A DNA stretch of 64,000 nucleotides from Doryteuthis pealeii (GCA_023376005.1 CM042179.1:22707321-22771320), one strand, 5' to 3'; positions 21,831-35,257 are shown, counted from the first letter of the stretch. Translations and numbers: made by a program. Notes: generated by a model not told the origin, from the letters alone.

Positions 21831-22606
21831 TGTCTCTTCATATCTATGTTTCTGTCTATATCAGTCTGTTAATATCTATCTCAGGTTCTGTTAAAAGAAA
21901 AGCCATGTTAATCCTATACTCAAACTAAAAAAAAGTGAAATATAAGAATTAACTTAAAAATGTTTTTAAGAAATGTTATCTTACATATTGCATATCAGCA
22001 TGTATTACACATTTACAAATAGTAAGCCAAATGCTTAAAGTTTATTTTGAAACTTTTACTTGAATAAATAAATGTTTTGATCGACTTATTTTTGCTTGGA
22101 ATCTTATATTCTACCTATACACAGCTGATATCCAACAATTGCTAAATACTATTTTTGGATAATGTTAAATGTGAATTAAACATAAAAAAACTTACTTGAA
22201 AATGATCATTAATTCCCATGATTCCAGGAATGAGCAGTTTCTTTACTTTGTTCTTTTTCATAAATTTTTAAATTTTTTTTATCAAAATTGAAGATTTTGA
22301 AAAAAAAAGTCATTTTCTTTTTCTGCTGTTTAAGTGTCTGCACCATAGTTTCCCTGTTTAAAAATTAAGCATTTTAAGACTAAGATCAGCTAACATTGCA
22401 AAAGAAAAAAGAAAACATCCCTCTGTAATTTTATTACAAGCTGCTCATATTTATATAAACAGTTAAAAAAATATCATTTACAGACAAGTACCAGAAGAAA
22501 AGCACTTAGTTTTAAAAACTGCCTCATTTTATGGAGATGTTATGGAATCTTGTGCTTCTAATGCTTATAGTGAGGTCAGTGTTTTTGTCTTTTTTTTATT
22601 TTTAAA

Positions 22607-23005
22607 GATAATTACAGGGAGAAATTGGAGTAATTAGGATTAAAAGAGGATAGACTCCCTCGCTGATTGGCTGATACCGACATTAGGCCACCCCAACGAC
22701 TTTACTTACTTGAAAAAAAGAATGAGAGATGATGATGAAGAAGAGTGACAAAACTAATAAAAGAGGTAAAAGATTACAGTTACAGGGAGAGTTAGAGAAA
22801 TTAGTATAACTACTTTACTAGAAAGAAGAATGAGAGGTATCTAATTGAAACTTGGAAAATAATTGATGCAAAGAAGAGTGACAAACTAATAAAAAGAGTA
22901 AAGATTACAGTTACAAGAAGAGATTAGAGAAATTAGTATTAACTACTTTACTAGAAAGAAGAATGAGAGTGATCTAATTGAAACTTCAAAATAATACATG
23001 AATTA
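22607..23005 (+). pseudogene. LINE RT C-terminal relic with tandem duplication (block A)
   Basis: Block A copy of 50,420-50,830, including the internal SINE-1 tail (22,645-22,711). Extra single-base losses break the frames that are open in C. Confidence 0.7.
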
Positions 23006-23944
23006 CTAATTAAATATTTTTCTTCAAACTGGAAATTTATTGTTAAAGCAAATTTAAAAAACTAAGTTTATTAATCAACAAAAACATTTGTAGTTCCTTA
23101 CATGAAAACCTTGATTGTATTAGTCCCTGTTTCATATGTACCTAAATAATGAGAATGAAATTGTTTGTTTTCCTATAAATGTCTGACGAAACTTGGAAGA
23201 GTGAAACGAGATCTGACGGGACTTGTTACTTAACCTGGCAATTGCCTAATTACTCTGTTCATCTTGTTTTAGTAAACCTTTTCCCCTATCCTTAATACTT
23301 GTTGTGTTTCTTCCTATTATTTCTCTGTTAACTCTGATACTCAAATTACACACTGTCATGTCTTTGTACTGAAACTTTTGCTATCTCAATTTTTTCATCT
23401 TACTATACTTGTTATTTCTTGGGCACCATTCTCCTAACCTTTTTCACCATCGCTTGTGCCCCTCCTATGTGTGCTGTCAATTCCTATGATTATATAATAA
23501 TTAAATAATGTTATATAATGTACACTTTATTAATTTGATGTTTTATTTTAATAAGAACAGATACTTTATTGAAGTTCTCTTGCTTGTAATTGCATGTTTA
23601 ATAAAGAAATTTTTCTTACAAATTTGAAAAAAAAACGTATAAAAAAAAAACACACCCACACAAACTTTTTTTTTTTAATTTTTTTTTTAAGTAGATACTT
23701 GTCTATCTCCTTGTGTTATGTAAATGCTGCCAAACAATTGTACAAATTATCAGCTTCTTGTTTTATTTTTTAATCAAATTAAAAGCAAATTAAAATTTCA
23801 AAAATATTTTTTTTACTTGTTGCTATTTACAAGTATAAAGTAAAATTTAATTCAGATGTTTTCCTATCTTATGAATTTTTCTTTATTATTCTTTTTTTCT
23901 TTTCAACAAATATATACAAGAATTATTCTTGTTAAATGCCCTGT

Positions 23945-24485
23945 TAACACAACCTCTAAATTAATCTGTACCCTGCTAATGCGCCATCTCACAAATAATG
24001 TGTACCCTGTTGATGCGCCATCTAAATTGAGTACCCTGTTGATGCGCCATATAAATTGAGTACCTGTTGATGCGCCATCTATTGAGTACCCTGTTGATGC
24101 GCCAATCTAAATTGATTACCCTGTTTGATGCGCCATCTAAATTGAGTACCCTGTTGATGACCATTTAGTACCCTGTTAATGCGCCCATGTAAATTTATGT
24201 AGTCTTCTAATGCAATCTTTTAAATTATATAGCCTACTAATGCACCATCTAATTGTTATGTCTGTTGAAGCACCATCTAAATTGTAATGTCTGTTGAAGC
24301 ACCATTCTAAATTGTAATGTCTGTTGAAGCCCATCTAAATGTATGTCTGTTGATGCGCCATCTAAATTGGGTACCCTGTGCCATCTAAATTGGGCTACCC
24401 TGTTGAGCCGCCATATAAGTTGATGTAGTTCTAATGCAATCTTTTAATTATATAGCCTACTATGCACCATCTTAATTGTTATGTC
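23945..24485. repeat. 29-bp minisatellite (block A, ragged)
   Basis: Units with 'taccctgttgatgcgccatc' and variants. Same array as 51,780-52,300, with many small indels. From 23,005 to 23,945 there is only AT-rich sequence. Confidence 0.9.
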
Positions 24486-24934
24486 TGTTGCTAATAGACC
24501 ATATAAAATGCAAATCAGGTTAAATGATTACTTCTTTTTGTTTCTGGGTTGTTTGAATTTATACATAGAAAGCATGGAATGCCTGTCTAAATGTTTAGAA
24601 AAAAAACAAACCCAATGTTATGCTAAAAAGGACATTGTGGTCTATCAATCTGTCTGTATAGTCTCTTTAGTATCAGTTGGAATTACTTTTGTATTCTTAG
24701 AATAACCAAAAGGTTAACATATTCTGAACTTCAAGTAAGAAAGTAATTGTTAACTGGATCATCAAAAATACTATGTGCTCCATCAAACGTCCTTGTCTAA
24801 GTCTTTCAATCCATCAAAAGAGTGTAAATTTCTGTATATTTGCAAATAAAGTTAAGCTATGAAACTTTTGACATTCTTTCCATTAAAATATCTAACGGAT
24901 GTAAACCTGTGTGACGGGTATATATGTATATAGG

Positions 24935-25003
24935 CAGATGTGTGTGGTGATGTGTGTAATATATATATTATATATATATATATCAATATATATATATATA
25001 TAT
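24935..25003. repeat. TG/TA microsatellite (block A)
   Basis: Shortened and interrupted version of 52,741-52,812. Confidence 0.85.
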
Positions 25004-25042
25004 AGGAGATTAATAGGAAGTAAGCATTTATAAAAAACATAA

Positions 25043-25203
25043 AAACAATAGTGACTTGTCAGTTCAATTATATACTTCACTATACTTCTAACCCCCTCTC
25101 TCTCATTATATTATGTATATATAAAGAGAGAGAGAAAGAATGGGTAGCATGCTATGTAATAGTGAAGTATAATAATTTTGAACTGACAAGTCACTATTGT
25201 TTA
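25043..25203. mobile_element. foldback element (block A copy)
   Basis: Inverted arms 'caatagtgacttgtcagttc' and its complement. Described at 52,853-53,010. Confidence 0.8.
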
Positions 25204-25204
25204 C

Positions 25205-25290
25205 ACACACACACCACACACACACACACACCACACATACATAGCACATACATACATCATACATATTTATATATATATATATATATAGAC
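25205..25290. repeat. CA/CATA/TA microsatellite (block A)
   Basis: Counterpart of 53,011-53,095, interrupted by single-base losses. Confidence 0.9.
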
Positions 25291-25581
25291 AGTGGAAAGC
25301 AAGGAAGTTTTATTAATTTTTCATTGAATTCTATCTTTATTTTTTTTTTACTGGAAACATTGTAAAAATTCTTCATAGTCATTTGTCTTTTGGGTTCAAC
25401 CACCTTTTGACATTCCCTTGCAATTTTTTCAAGATGAGTGAGGCATAGTTTGTCTTCAGATAAAACAAAATTTTGAATAATTTAGTACCTGTTTCTTTTA
25501 GGATTTCATCTTATGTCTTAAATTTTATCTGTTTTTGACAATGGCTAGAGAGTGGTTAGTACTTAACAACACACACACACA

Positions 25582-25868
25582 TGGCCGGGTTAGCTCAGTC
25601 GGTAGAGCGTTCGGCTAGAAACTCACAAGTTCCTAGTTCGATACCGGTCCTCGCCAACTCCATTATGAGTAGCACAGGTCTGTCGGTAAATAAGAGCTGA
25701 TAGTAGGTGTGGCGCTCCACCTCAGATGCGTCACAAAAAAACCCAAATCTCCTTGCGTCTAGCGCTATTGAAAAGGGATTAGACTTCCCTCACTGACTGG
25801 CTGATACCGACTTTAGGGCTACCCCGACGACTTTACTTTACTTTATATATATATATATATATTATATA
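25582..25868 (+). repeat. SINE-1 (block A, ragged)
   Basis: Counterpart of 53,397-53,659. Small losses and gains occur all along it ('caggtctgtcggtaaat' against 'caggggtctgtgcggtaaag'), which look like read errors rather than decay. A TA run follows. Confidence 0.85.
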
Positions 25869-25999
25869 TGTTTGCACATGCATAGAACATTTAAACTGAC
25901 ATTTCTTTGCCTATCAATCATCAGACCAAGATTTGACTGGTGGACTGTGTCTGCACATCCTGACTTATCTATAAGAATATATCTATCTGATATTCTATA

Positions 26000-26507
26000 T
26001 TTACCCAATTCTTCCTGCATGTGCAAGATGCAACACAAGATTCAATTTTTTGGGACCATATGACCATTACGCACCCTTTTGCGATCTCAATTCATTAAGA
26101 ATGTTTTCAATTTACACCGTCAAAATCTGTTTATTTGTTAATAGACAGAGTTATTTAATTTTTAACATATAAACTAACCCTAACTAACAGCCGGATTCTT
26201 TAACAGTGTAAATGAACCATGTCTATATGAATTCATATCGCAAAAGGAAGTGCCTAAAGGTCATTAATGGTCCATTTTTTAAAGTTGAGTTACAGGTATT
26301 GAAACAGTTATTTATTCTAATACAACTGATAATACTACAAGAATATAAGCCAGATACATTACTATTATAATCCATAGCTGAGAGATAAAATAGGTGAAAT
26401 TCTAACTTATCACCAGACACTATTAGAATTCAAAACAATTTTTTATTCCAGAGGATTTAACCTGCCAGATCATTTCACAATGACAATAACCATTACACAA
26501 CAAGCGT
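26000..26507 (-). repeat. SINE-2 with nested MITE (block A)
   Basis: SINE-2 split by the foldback MITE at about 26,051-26,273. See 53,813-54,311 for the clean copy. Confidence 0.75.
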
Positions 26508-26909
26508 ACTACTAATGACTATATATATTAATCTATCACTGATATTTGCACTTTTATTATAATATCCCATACAATAGGTATTAGATTTTATCAATAGTTA
26601 GAAGATATTACACAATTAATATAATAGTTAGATATTACTAATAATATATACTGATAATAATAAACACATTTTTATCATAGAAGATAATTAACACATATCA
26701 AGCATTAATACTCTAATGTGTAAACTCTGAATAATATGCCATAGCCCTTTTGTTTATTTTCTTATATTTGTTGGCTGATCACTATGCACGAGAAAAAAAT
26801 CCTCTCTCTCTGTGTGATGTGTGTGTGTGTCTGTGTGTGCTGATGTGTGTGTGTGTGATGATAGATGATGTGTTTGTGATTTGTGTTTTTTTTTCATTTC
26901 ATAATTCAT

Positions 26910-27273
26910 CATATAGAGTACAGAAGCATTTGACAATGATCCTTGTAAGATATATACATAACTACAGTCAGTCCTAGAAGAGACTACTCTCCACATAAAC
27001 CTACATGTTAGGAAGTATTGAATGTTGCTGGACTAAAAATCACCCTTAATCTAATAGTCTTCAATATTTATGGTGTTAATTATGGTTGAGACTAAATATC
27101 TTTCACAGATTGTAGAATGTTGGCTCTCCATGCCAGGTCATTAGGCTACTTCTTCCATCCTCCACAGCATGCAGGCAATTCATTCACGAGTGTCCTATGG
27201 CGGCAGTCCCTTAAAACTCCCAATTATGGGTTACCTTCTGCAATTGTTTGCCAGTGAGATTTTCCCCATAAAG
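26910..27273 (-). pseudogene. LINE C-terminal fragment (block A)
   Basis: Counterpart of 54,711-55,068, with further frame breaks. The zinc-finger end is at the left (about 26,910-26,990). Confidence 0.6.
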
Positions 27274-27651
27274 ATTTATATTTTTTTTTGATTAACCTAT
27301 ATACTGGAAACATCCAACATATAGCTGGCCATTGTGAAAATTATGGATCTGACATAATCTATCCCACTATTTATGAGTAAAAAAACAACATTTTCTTACT
27401 TTATATCAATGCCTCTCTTCACACTCCATTTGGATAGAAATGGTATAGTTTTGCCATCGATGACCCCCAGTGATCCTTAATAACTAGAAATAGTCTATGT
27501 TGAAGTGTGCGTATGTAACCACATGTAAATAAAAAACAACGTTTCGGGTTTGTGTTGTCCTTGATCATTCACGAGGGGTACAGCACAAACAAATCTATTG
27601 GCATCATAATGCTCACTCACACACACACAACACACCATATATATACTATAT

Positions 27652-27689
<38 letters not shown>

Positions 27690-28234
27690 ATGAGGGGGTG
27701 GGAAAAATCTAATAACTTTGCCATATTAAATCCTACTTCAAAGCTATTTCTCCCTTTTCTTTCAGTTTTCTACCAGTGATAAATATGAGGAAATTCTGAA
27801 ATTCCAAGAAAACAATATATATAATAATAATATATAATATATTATAAACCTTTTATTCATAGGCATGTCATTAATGTCCTATCTTGCTTGATATGAGTGT
27901 ATAAATAAGCCTTTGTGTTTCACAAACATCTAACTCGATAACCCATATGTGCAGTATTCTTACACATTTGAATGTTAGAATATTTTGAACACAAATTCCT
28001 GAATATGAACTTTGCTTTCACAACCTCATTCTGAATTAGAATCCTAGGAAATCCTAAGCAAATAACTTTTAGAAAATGGATGGGATTTCTTAAGCCTTAA
28101 AAAGAAAAAAAGAAAATTCCTTTGAATGTGATGAGAAATGTAAAATATTTATTGTTTTTATATAGTTTTCTGAGTTTACTTACATAATTTACTTACCATT
28201 AGAATTTGTTATAATAATTAACTTTAGATGTCTG

Positions 28235-28757
28235 CCATTTCCTTTCTGAATTTCTTTCACTTCTTTCCTGCTTGCTTTTTCTCACTTTCCTTTATCTTCT
28301 TAATATTTCTTTGTTTCTTTACTTTCTCTTCTCTATCCCAATCCTATCTTGTTTCTCCTTCTCTTTTACTTCTCTTTTCCATTTTTTTCCTTTTCCTCTT
28401 CCTCATCTTTCCTTCCTTTTCCTTCTTCTTTCTTTTCTTTCTCCCTTTCAACTTTTATTTCCCCATTCTTTCACTCTTTTCTTGCTTTCTTTTCAATCTT
28501 TGTTTTTTCTTCTCACTTTCTATCTCTCAATGTCTCTTTACTTCTCTTCTCTATCCCAATTCCTATCTGTTTTTCTCCTGGCTTTCCTCTTTTACTCTTT
28601 TTCCTCCACCCCCTTCCTCCTCATCTTTCCTCCTTCCTTTCTCTTTCTTTTTCCTTTTTCTCCTTTTCAATTTCCCATTTCTTTTTTCTGCTTTCTTTTC
28701 ACTCCCTTCCTATCCACCCCCTTCTTTCCCCTTCTTGTCTTTCTCTTTCTCGTTAAA
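28235..28757. repeat. ~520-bp polypyrimidine tract (block A)
   Basis: Nearly pure C/T on the plus strand with two repeats of a longer unit. Counterpart of 56,027-56,580. The Ser/Phe/Leu frames across it are spurious. Between 27,273 and 28,235 only (TA)n at about 27,640-27,690 and 27,818-27,845 is recognisable. Confidence 0.9.
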
Positions 28758-28870
28758 GAGCATTTGGCAAAGATAACGGCATCAGACACAACACCCATCT
28801 TAATAACTTCAAGACTTGTTCTCTCTTCTGTAAAATTCCATGATTATTTGTTGGGTTATCTCCTCTTTTT

Positions 28871-28970
28871 NNNNNNNNNNNNNNNNNNNNNNNNNNNNNN
28901 NNNNNNNNNNNNNNNNNNNNNNNNNNNNNNNNNNNNNNNNNNNNNNNNNNNNNNNNNNNNNNNNNNNNNN
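28871..28970. other. assembly gap, exactly 100 N
   Basis: A run of 100 N, a length commonly used for scaffold joins of unknown size. To its left the sequence is block A at the equivalent of C position about 56,683. To its right block B begins at the reverse complement of C position about 59,167. Confidence 0.98.
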
Positions 28971-29114
28971 CCACACCAACAGAGAAGTCATTAAAACTTA
29001 AAAGCCAAAACATTTTAGGGAATTTTAATATATAATATATTGTATATATGTGTGTGTGCATATGTATTATGTGTGTGTGTGTGTGTATATAATAAAGCAA
29101 CAGTATTCTTAAGG

Positions 29115-29365
29115 ATGAATTTATTTGTTGGATGGTGAAGTTAGTCAGAGTTAAACATTTCAGTTTTTTCATATAATCTTCATCAGGATTGGATGTTGTC
29201 TAAGTTGAAGTTAGATTTTTATCAAAATAGATCTTTTTTATTGCATTTTGAAAAAAAACTATAACTTCTTATCCAAATGTTTCACATCAAGGTTTAAATG
29301 ACAAAAACGAAATATTTTAATTCAACTAGGACTTCATCATCTACAATAAATTCATATTTGGTAAT
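29115..29365. mobile_element. foldback element (block B copy)
   Basis: Reversed counterpart of 58,783-59,029. Confidence 0.7.
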
Positions 29366-29432
29366 AACTTTTGTTTTTTCTTATTTAAATTTCTAGATTA
29401 CTGTCGGTCTTATTTCCATATTTTTCCAAACA

Positions 29433-29465
<33 letters not shown>

Positions 29466-29477
29466 CTATGGCTGAAC

Positions 29478-29842
29478 TTGCACAAAGGTGTCAAAATTAA
29501 GGTGACCCAGAAAAACAGAACACAAATTATTTATTTATTTTCCCATTAAACTAACTTAAAGCCAACCCTAACCGATACCTAAAACTCCCGCCTAGGTTAA
29601 AATGAACAGTTTTATTACAAAATGTGGGTTCTGTTTTTTCTGGGTCACCGTTATGAGATGACCCAGAAAAACAGAACCAATTTATTTATTCATCTTTCCC
29701 CATTAAACTAACCCTAAACCCCAACCCTAAACACTAACCCTAATCCCCATAGTTAAAATTAACAGTTTTATTACAAAACTTGTGGGTTCTGTTTTTTTCT
29801 GGTCACACTAATTTTGACACCGTTGTGCAAGTTTCAGCCATA
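29478..29842 (-). mobile_element. composite foldback MITE (block B copy)
   Basis: Reversed counterpart of 58,296-58,672, with indels in the telomere-like parts. Confidence 0.8.
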
Positions 29843-30129
29843 TATATATATATTATAATATATAACACTATACAACAAATGAATCCCATTGAGTTGTAAC
29901 AGCAACCTATTACGACATTGATGATTCTTTTATAAAGGAGTGAATGAAGAATTCTAATTAGCATTTCATAGTTATTTCTGTTACAATCAGGATTTGGATG
30001 ATTAAAAAAAAGGACACTCATCAAAATGCCAGACACCAAAAAATTATAATTCAGTTGCAAATTGCTTTTTTCTCTAAGTTTGAAGCATTTTAAATGTTTG
30101 CTCTAATAAAAAATTTGCTGTAATGTGTC

Positions 30130-30350
30130 ATTTTTACAGGGTTGAGCATCCGTTTCAGAATCGTAGGTTCCAGGTTCAATACTGTCGTTGCCAACTCGGT
30201 AACATGAGTAGCACAGCTTAGGTAATCTGATCTGTATGGTAAAGCAGCATCTGAGAGCTAACGTAGTGTGGAGCTCAATTAAGCAAAACAAGATAAACTT
30301 CCTCACTGTTTATATGATACTGAAAATAGGCCACTGTTCAACTTTTATAA
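30130..30350 (+). repeat. SINE-1, degenerate (block B)
   Basis: Reversed counterpart of 57,785-57,998: B-box region 'aggttcaatactgtcgttgc' and body 'aacatgagtagcacagctta'. Confidence 0.75.
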
Positions 30351-30354
30351 AATA

Positions 30355-30482
30355 TATAATAGCACAAGTAGAGGTTCGAACACACTTACTATGAGTCACA
30401 TCCTGTAACTTAGCCACTAGGCACGCAGACCCTACCATAAATCTGTTTTAGCTTTGTTAACCCTCACACCATGATGGAGTGC

Positions 30483-30517
<35 letters not shown>

Positions 30518-30540
30518 TATATATATATATATATATATTA
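30355..30540 (-). repeat. SINE-5 head and (TA)n (block B)
   Basis: Reversed counterpart of 57,588-57,775. The head is at about 30,370-30,485 and (TA)n at 30,487-30,540. Confidence 0.65.
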
Positions 30541-30617
30541 AATAAATATGTAAAGGTTTTTTCTAATTCTATTTTTATCTTGATGACAAGGACAGTCACA
30601 ATATATATATAAGTAAA

Positions 30618-30850
30618 GTGTCATGCAGCCTAAATTCGGTAATCATAGAACAGGGAGGGAGTCTATCCCCTTTCCCACTAGCACTAGACCAAGAGATCAT
30701 TTTAAGCATATGAGTTGGAGTGCAACACCTTACATCAGCTCCTCACTTTACTGCACAGATTCTGCACTACTCATACCTGAGTTGGCGAGGGCCGGTCCTC
30801 AACCAGGAACTTGTGTTCCTAGCCAATGCTTGTACTGATGCATGGTAATG
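30618..30850 (-). repeat. SINE-1 (block B)
   Basis: Reversed counterpart of 57,285-57,530. The A-box part of the tRNA-like head is missing in both. Confidence 0.8.
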
Positions 30851-30929
30851 ATAACAATCAGGTGAATTATTCTTTGTATAAATTAAATATAATTTATGCA
30901 AATTTTTTGCAGTAATTGTTGATTAATAT

Positions 30930-31189
30930 TAATCATCATCATCATCATCATCATGTCATGCAGGCAGCACGGATATCCATGACAATCTCTCGCCAACCTT
31001 CCCTATCATTCATTGCCCCTGGGAGTCTTCCTCGCTGCAGCCAGCATCTTTACATAGCTGGTCAATGTAGGTCCTTGCTGGGCGGCCCACACTAGCATGT
31101 CGCATGTGTTGGCTTCCACAGGAGAACTCGCTTATGAGTTCGTCCTTGCTTCTCCAGCAGTGTCCTGCATGTCTAGTCCGTCTCACTCT
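30930..31189 (-). pseudogene. LINE C-terminal fragment with (ATG)n tail (block B)
   Basis: Reversed counterpart of 56,936-57,195. The frame that is open in C is broken here, for example by a two-base loss near 31,134 and an added base near 31,105. Confidence 0.8.
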
Positions 31190-31540
31190 TTATTAATAAT
31201 CTAACTTAAATGCAGAACAACTAAAACTGAGAAAGTTTATTTACTCTTAATTCAATGCGCAAAACCTTTTTTTCTCTACATTTAAAGATATTTAGCCAGA
31301 AGGAACACCAAAAAAAATGAATAATTTTAAAAAATAATAAAAAATAAAAAAACTGTATAATTTGTTCCAAGCGATAAACAAACACATAAAAGTGGAAACA
31401 ATATCCATATTTCTGTTTATGTTCTTATAAACGGCAAACAATATCATGGAATTTACAGAAGAGAGAAACAAGTCTTGAAGTTATTAAGATGGTTAGTTGT
31501 TGTGGTCTGAGTGCTGATCTTTGCCAAATGCTCTTTAAAA

Positions 31541-32262
31541 TAAAGAAAGAGAAGAGACAAAGAAGGGGAAAGAGGGGGTGGATAGGAAAGGGGTGAAAAG
31601 GAAGAAATAGAAAGAAATGGGAAAATTGAAAGGGAGAAAAAGAAAAGAAAGAAGAAAAGGAAAGGAGGAAGGTGAGGAAGAGGAAAGGGGTGGAGGAAAA
31701 GAGAAGTAAAAGAGGAAGCGGAGAACAGATAGGATTGATAGGAAGAGAATAAGAGAACATTGAGAGATAGAAGTGAGAAAAAGAAAACAAAGTTTGAAAG
31801 AAAGCAAGAAAGAGTTGAAAGAAATGGGAAATGAAAAAAGTGGAAAGGGAGAACAAAGGAAAAAGGGAAGGAAAGATGAGGCGAGGAAAAGGGAAAAAAA
31901 ATGGAAAGAGAAGTAAAAGAGAAGGCAGGAGCCAACAGTGAATTGGGATGGAGGAAATAAAGAGACATTGAGAAGATAAGAAAGTGAAGAAAAAAAAAAC
32001 AAAGATTGAAAGAAAGCAAGAAGAGTGAAGAATGGGGAATAAAAGTTGGAAAGGGGAAAAGGAAAAAGAAAGAAGAAAAGAAGTGAAAGGAAAGTGAGGA
32101 GAGGAAAAGGGAAAAAAATGGAAAAGAGAAGTAAAAGAGGAAGGCAGGAGAAACAAGATTAGTTGGGATAGAGAAGAGAATAAAGAGAACTAGAAATTTA
32201 AGAGATAAAGAAAGTGAAGAAAAAGAACAGCAAGAGAGTGAATATAATTTCAGAAGAAATGG
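31541..32262. repeat. ~720-bp polypurine tract (block B, longer allele)
   Basis: Counterpart of the 550-bp pyrimidine tract at 56,027-56,580 but about 165 bp longer. The landmark 'gaaagaaagcaagaa' with its flank occurs at about 31,797 and 32,010, and a further related unit sits near 32,200. A and C have one landmark fewer. Confidence 0.85.
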
Positions 32263-33242
32263 CCGACATCTCCAAAGTTAATTATTATAACAAATATCTA
32301 ATGTAAGTAAATGTATGGTAAGTAAAACTCGAAACAACTATAATAAAGAAGCAACAATTAAATATTTTACATTTCTCAATCAATTCAAGGATTTTCTTTT
32401 TTCTTTTTAAGGCTTAAGAAATCCCATTTCCATTTTCCTAAAAAGTTTATTTGCTTAGATTTCCTGGATTCTAAATTCAGAAATGAGGTTTGTGAAGCAA
32501 AGTTTTCATAATTTCAAGGAATTTGTGTTCAAATAATTCTAACATTCAATGGTTGTAAAATACTTCACATATAGGTTATGATAATGTTTTGTGACACAAA
32601 TGGCTTATTTTACACTCATATCAAGCAAAAATAGGACATTAAATGACATGGGCCTATGGTAAATAGAAAGGGTTTTCATATAATATAGTTATATATATAT
32701 ATATATTATATATTGTTTTCTTGGAATTTCAGAATTCCTCATATTTATCACTTGGTAGACTGAAGGAAAAAAGGGAGAAATTTCGCTTTGAAGTAGGATT
32801 TTAATATGGCAAAGTTATTAGAGTTTTTTCCACCCCTCATTTATATATAATATAGTATATACTATATATACTATATATATATATTATATGTGTTGTGTGT
32901 GTGTGAGTGAGCATTATGATGCAAATAATTTGTTTTGCCTGTACCCTCTGATGATCAAGGACACAACTCCCAGAAACTTGTTTTTTTTATTTACATGTTG
33001 GTTTCATACCACACTTCACATAGACTATTCTCTAGTTAATTAGGATCACTGAGGGTCAATCAGATGTGCAAACATAAACCATTTTCTATCCAATGGAGTG
33101 TGAGGAGGCATTGATATAAAGTAATAATGTTGTTTTTTTACTCATAAATAGTGGGATAGATTCATGTCAGATCGCATATTTTCACATGCAGCCTATATGT
33201 TTGATATGTTTACCAGGTATAAGTAAATCAAAAAAAAAAAAA

Positions 33243-33596
33243 TATCTTATGAGGGAAAATCTCAACTGGCAAACGTCAGAGGTAACCAAATTGAGTTTTA
33301 AGGATGCCTCAAGGACCTTGAAGATGCTGGCTATTGCCTGTGGAGGATGGAAGAAGCTAGCTCTAATAGACCTTGGCTGAGGCCAACATCTGACCAATCT
33401 GTGAAAGAATTTGAAGTCCAACCAAATTAACACCAAATTGAAATGAGCTATTAGAAAGGGTGATTTTTAGTCGCAGCAACATTCAAACTTCCAACATGTA
33501 GTTTATGTGGAAGAGTATGTCTCCCTAGGAACTACCGGTGAGTCCATCTAGTGAAAACACATAGGAATGCATTGTCATGCTTCTGATACTCAAGAT
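33243..33596 (+). pseudogene. LINE C-terminal fragment (block B)
   Basis: Reversed counterpart of 54,711-55,068. 'aaattgagttttaaggatgcc' marks the KLSFKD start. Frames are broken by indels. Between 32,262 and 33,243 only short TA runs near 32,690 and 32,850 are recognisable. Confidence 0.6.
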
Positions 33597-33962
33597 GAAA
33601 TGAAATGAAAAAAAAAACAAACACACACACACACAGACATCCAGCACACACACATCACCACACACACAGAGAGAGAGGAAGATTTTTTTTCTCGTGCATG
33701 AGTTGACAGCCAACAAATAGTAAAAAATCAACAAAAGGGCCTATGCATTTATTCAGAGTTTACACATTGATATTAATGCCTTGATGATGTGTTAATACTT
33801 CTAGATAAGATGTTGTTATACTTCTAACTATGATAAAATCAATGTTTACTTTACTATGATAAATGTGTTAATACTGTCTAACTATGATAAAATCAATCAT
33901 GTAATTTGTGATATTTTATAAATAAAGTGGCAAATATCAGGTGTGATTATATATATATAAGT

Positions 33963-34460
33963 CATATAGAGACGACTTGTTTGTGTTGTATTGTCATAAA
34001 TGGACTGGCCAGTGTTAAAATCCTGAAATAAAATTTTTGAATTTCCTATAGTGCTTGTGAAAGTTGATTACACATTTTCTTCTCCAGCTATGGATAAATA
34101 GTAATGTACCTGGCCATTAATCTTGTTATGGTAACCAGTGTAGGAAGAATAAAACTGATTTCAAACTGTTAAACTCAACTTAAAAATAATTGGACATATG
34201 ACCTTTAGGCACTCCTTTTGCGATAATCGATTCATCAGGACACTTTTTTCATTTACACTGTTAAAATCGCTGTTAGTTAGGGGTTAGTTTTATAGTTTAA
34301 AAAAAAACTCGTCTATTAACAAATAAACAGCAATTTTGACGGGTAATGAAAGAACATGTCCCTTATGATTGAGATAGCAAAAGAGGTGGTAATGGTCATG
34401 GTCAAAAAATTGAGTCTGTGTTGCATCTTGCACCATGCAGGAGAAATTGGGTAAATATAG
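33963..34460 (+). repeat. SINE-2 with nested MITE (block B)
   Basis: Reversed counterpart of 53,813-54,311. The MITE occupies about 34,192-34,404. Confidence 0.7.
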
Positions 34461-34611
34461 ATATCAGATATGATAATATTATAGATAAGTCAGGATGTGC
34501 AGACACAGTCACAGCATCTGGTCTGATGATTGAATAGGCAAGGAAATGTCAGTCTTAAATGTTTCTCATGCTATGCAAAGCATATATTATTATATTATAT
34601 CTATTAAAAGT

Positions 34612-34880
34612 AAGAGTAAAGTCGTCGGGGTACCTAAAGTCGGTATCAGCCAGTCATGAGGGAGTCTATCCCCTTTTCAATGCGCTGACCAGGAGATTTT
34701 GGTTTTTTTTAAGCATCTGAGGTGGTAGCGCCACACCTAACCTATATCAGCTCCTTACTTTACCGCCAGAACGCCCTAGTGCTACTCATCATGCTGAGTT
34801 GGCGAGGACCGGTATGAACTAGAACCTTGTGGTTTTCTGCCGAACGCTCTACCGCTGAGCTAACCCGGCCCATGTTGTGG
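34612..34880 (-). repeat. SINE-1 (block B)
   Basis: Reversed counterpart of 53,397-53,659: tail 'aaagtcgtcggggtacctaa' at the left, tRNA-like head ('accgctgagctaacccggcc') at the right. Confidence 0.85.
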
Positions 34881-35257
34881 TGTGTGTGGTGTCAAGTACT
34901 AACATTTCTAGCCATTGTCAAACAAGATAAATAAGACAAATAAGATGAAAAAGTCTAAATAGAACAGTAAAAAATATGTCAAATTTTGTTTTATCTGAAG
35001 ACAATACCTATGGCCTCACTCATTTGAATAATTGCCAAGGGAATGGTCAAAAGTGGGTTGAACCCAAAGAAAATGACTCTATGAAGAATTTTTTTACATG
35101 TTTCCCGTAAAAAAAAAATCAGATAAATTCATGAAAATTAATAAAACTTTCCCTTGCATTTCACTGTCATATATATATATATATATTATATATATATATA
35201 TATTATGTTTATGTTATGTATGTATGTTGTATGGTGTGTGTGTTGTGTCGTGTGGTG

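Larger units (their letters stand above)
14150..28870 (+). repeat. Block A: direct copy of block C up to the gap
   Basis: Collinear with 44,053-56,683 in the same orientation, ending at the N gap. Identity is very high from about 17.1 to 21.4 kb. From 21.5 kb to the gap, single- and few-base indels become dense (for example the minisatellites at 21.5 and 23.9 kb and SINE-1 at 25.6 kb are ragged). The only large length difference is the satellite: about 25 units here, about 7 in C. Confidence 0.93.

Noticed and set aside
28228..28994. 182-240-residue open frames (also 31,425-32,156 and 56,018-56,792)
   Set aside because: They are translations of the polypyrimidine/polypurine tract. Several frames are open at once, and one runs into the N gap.
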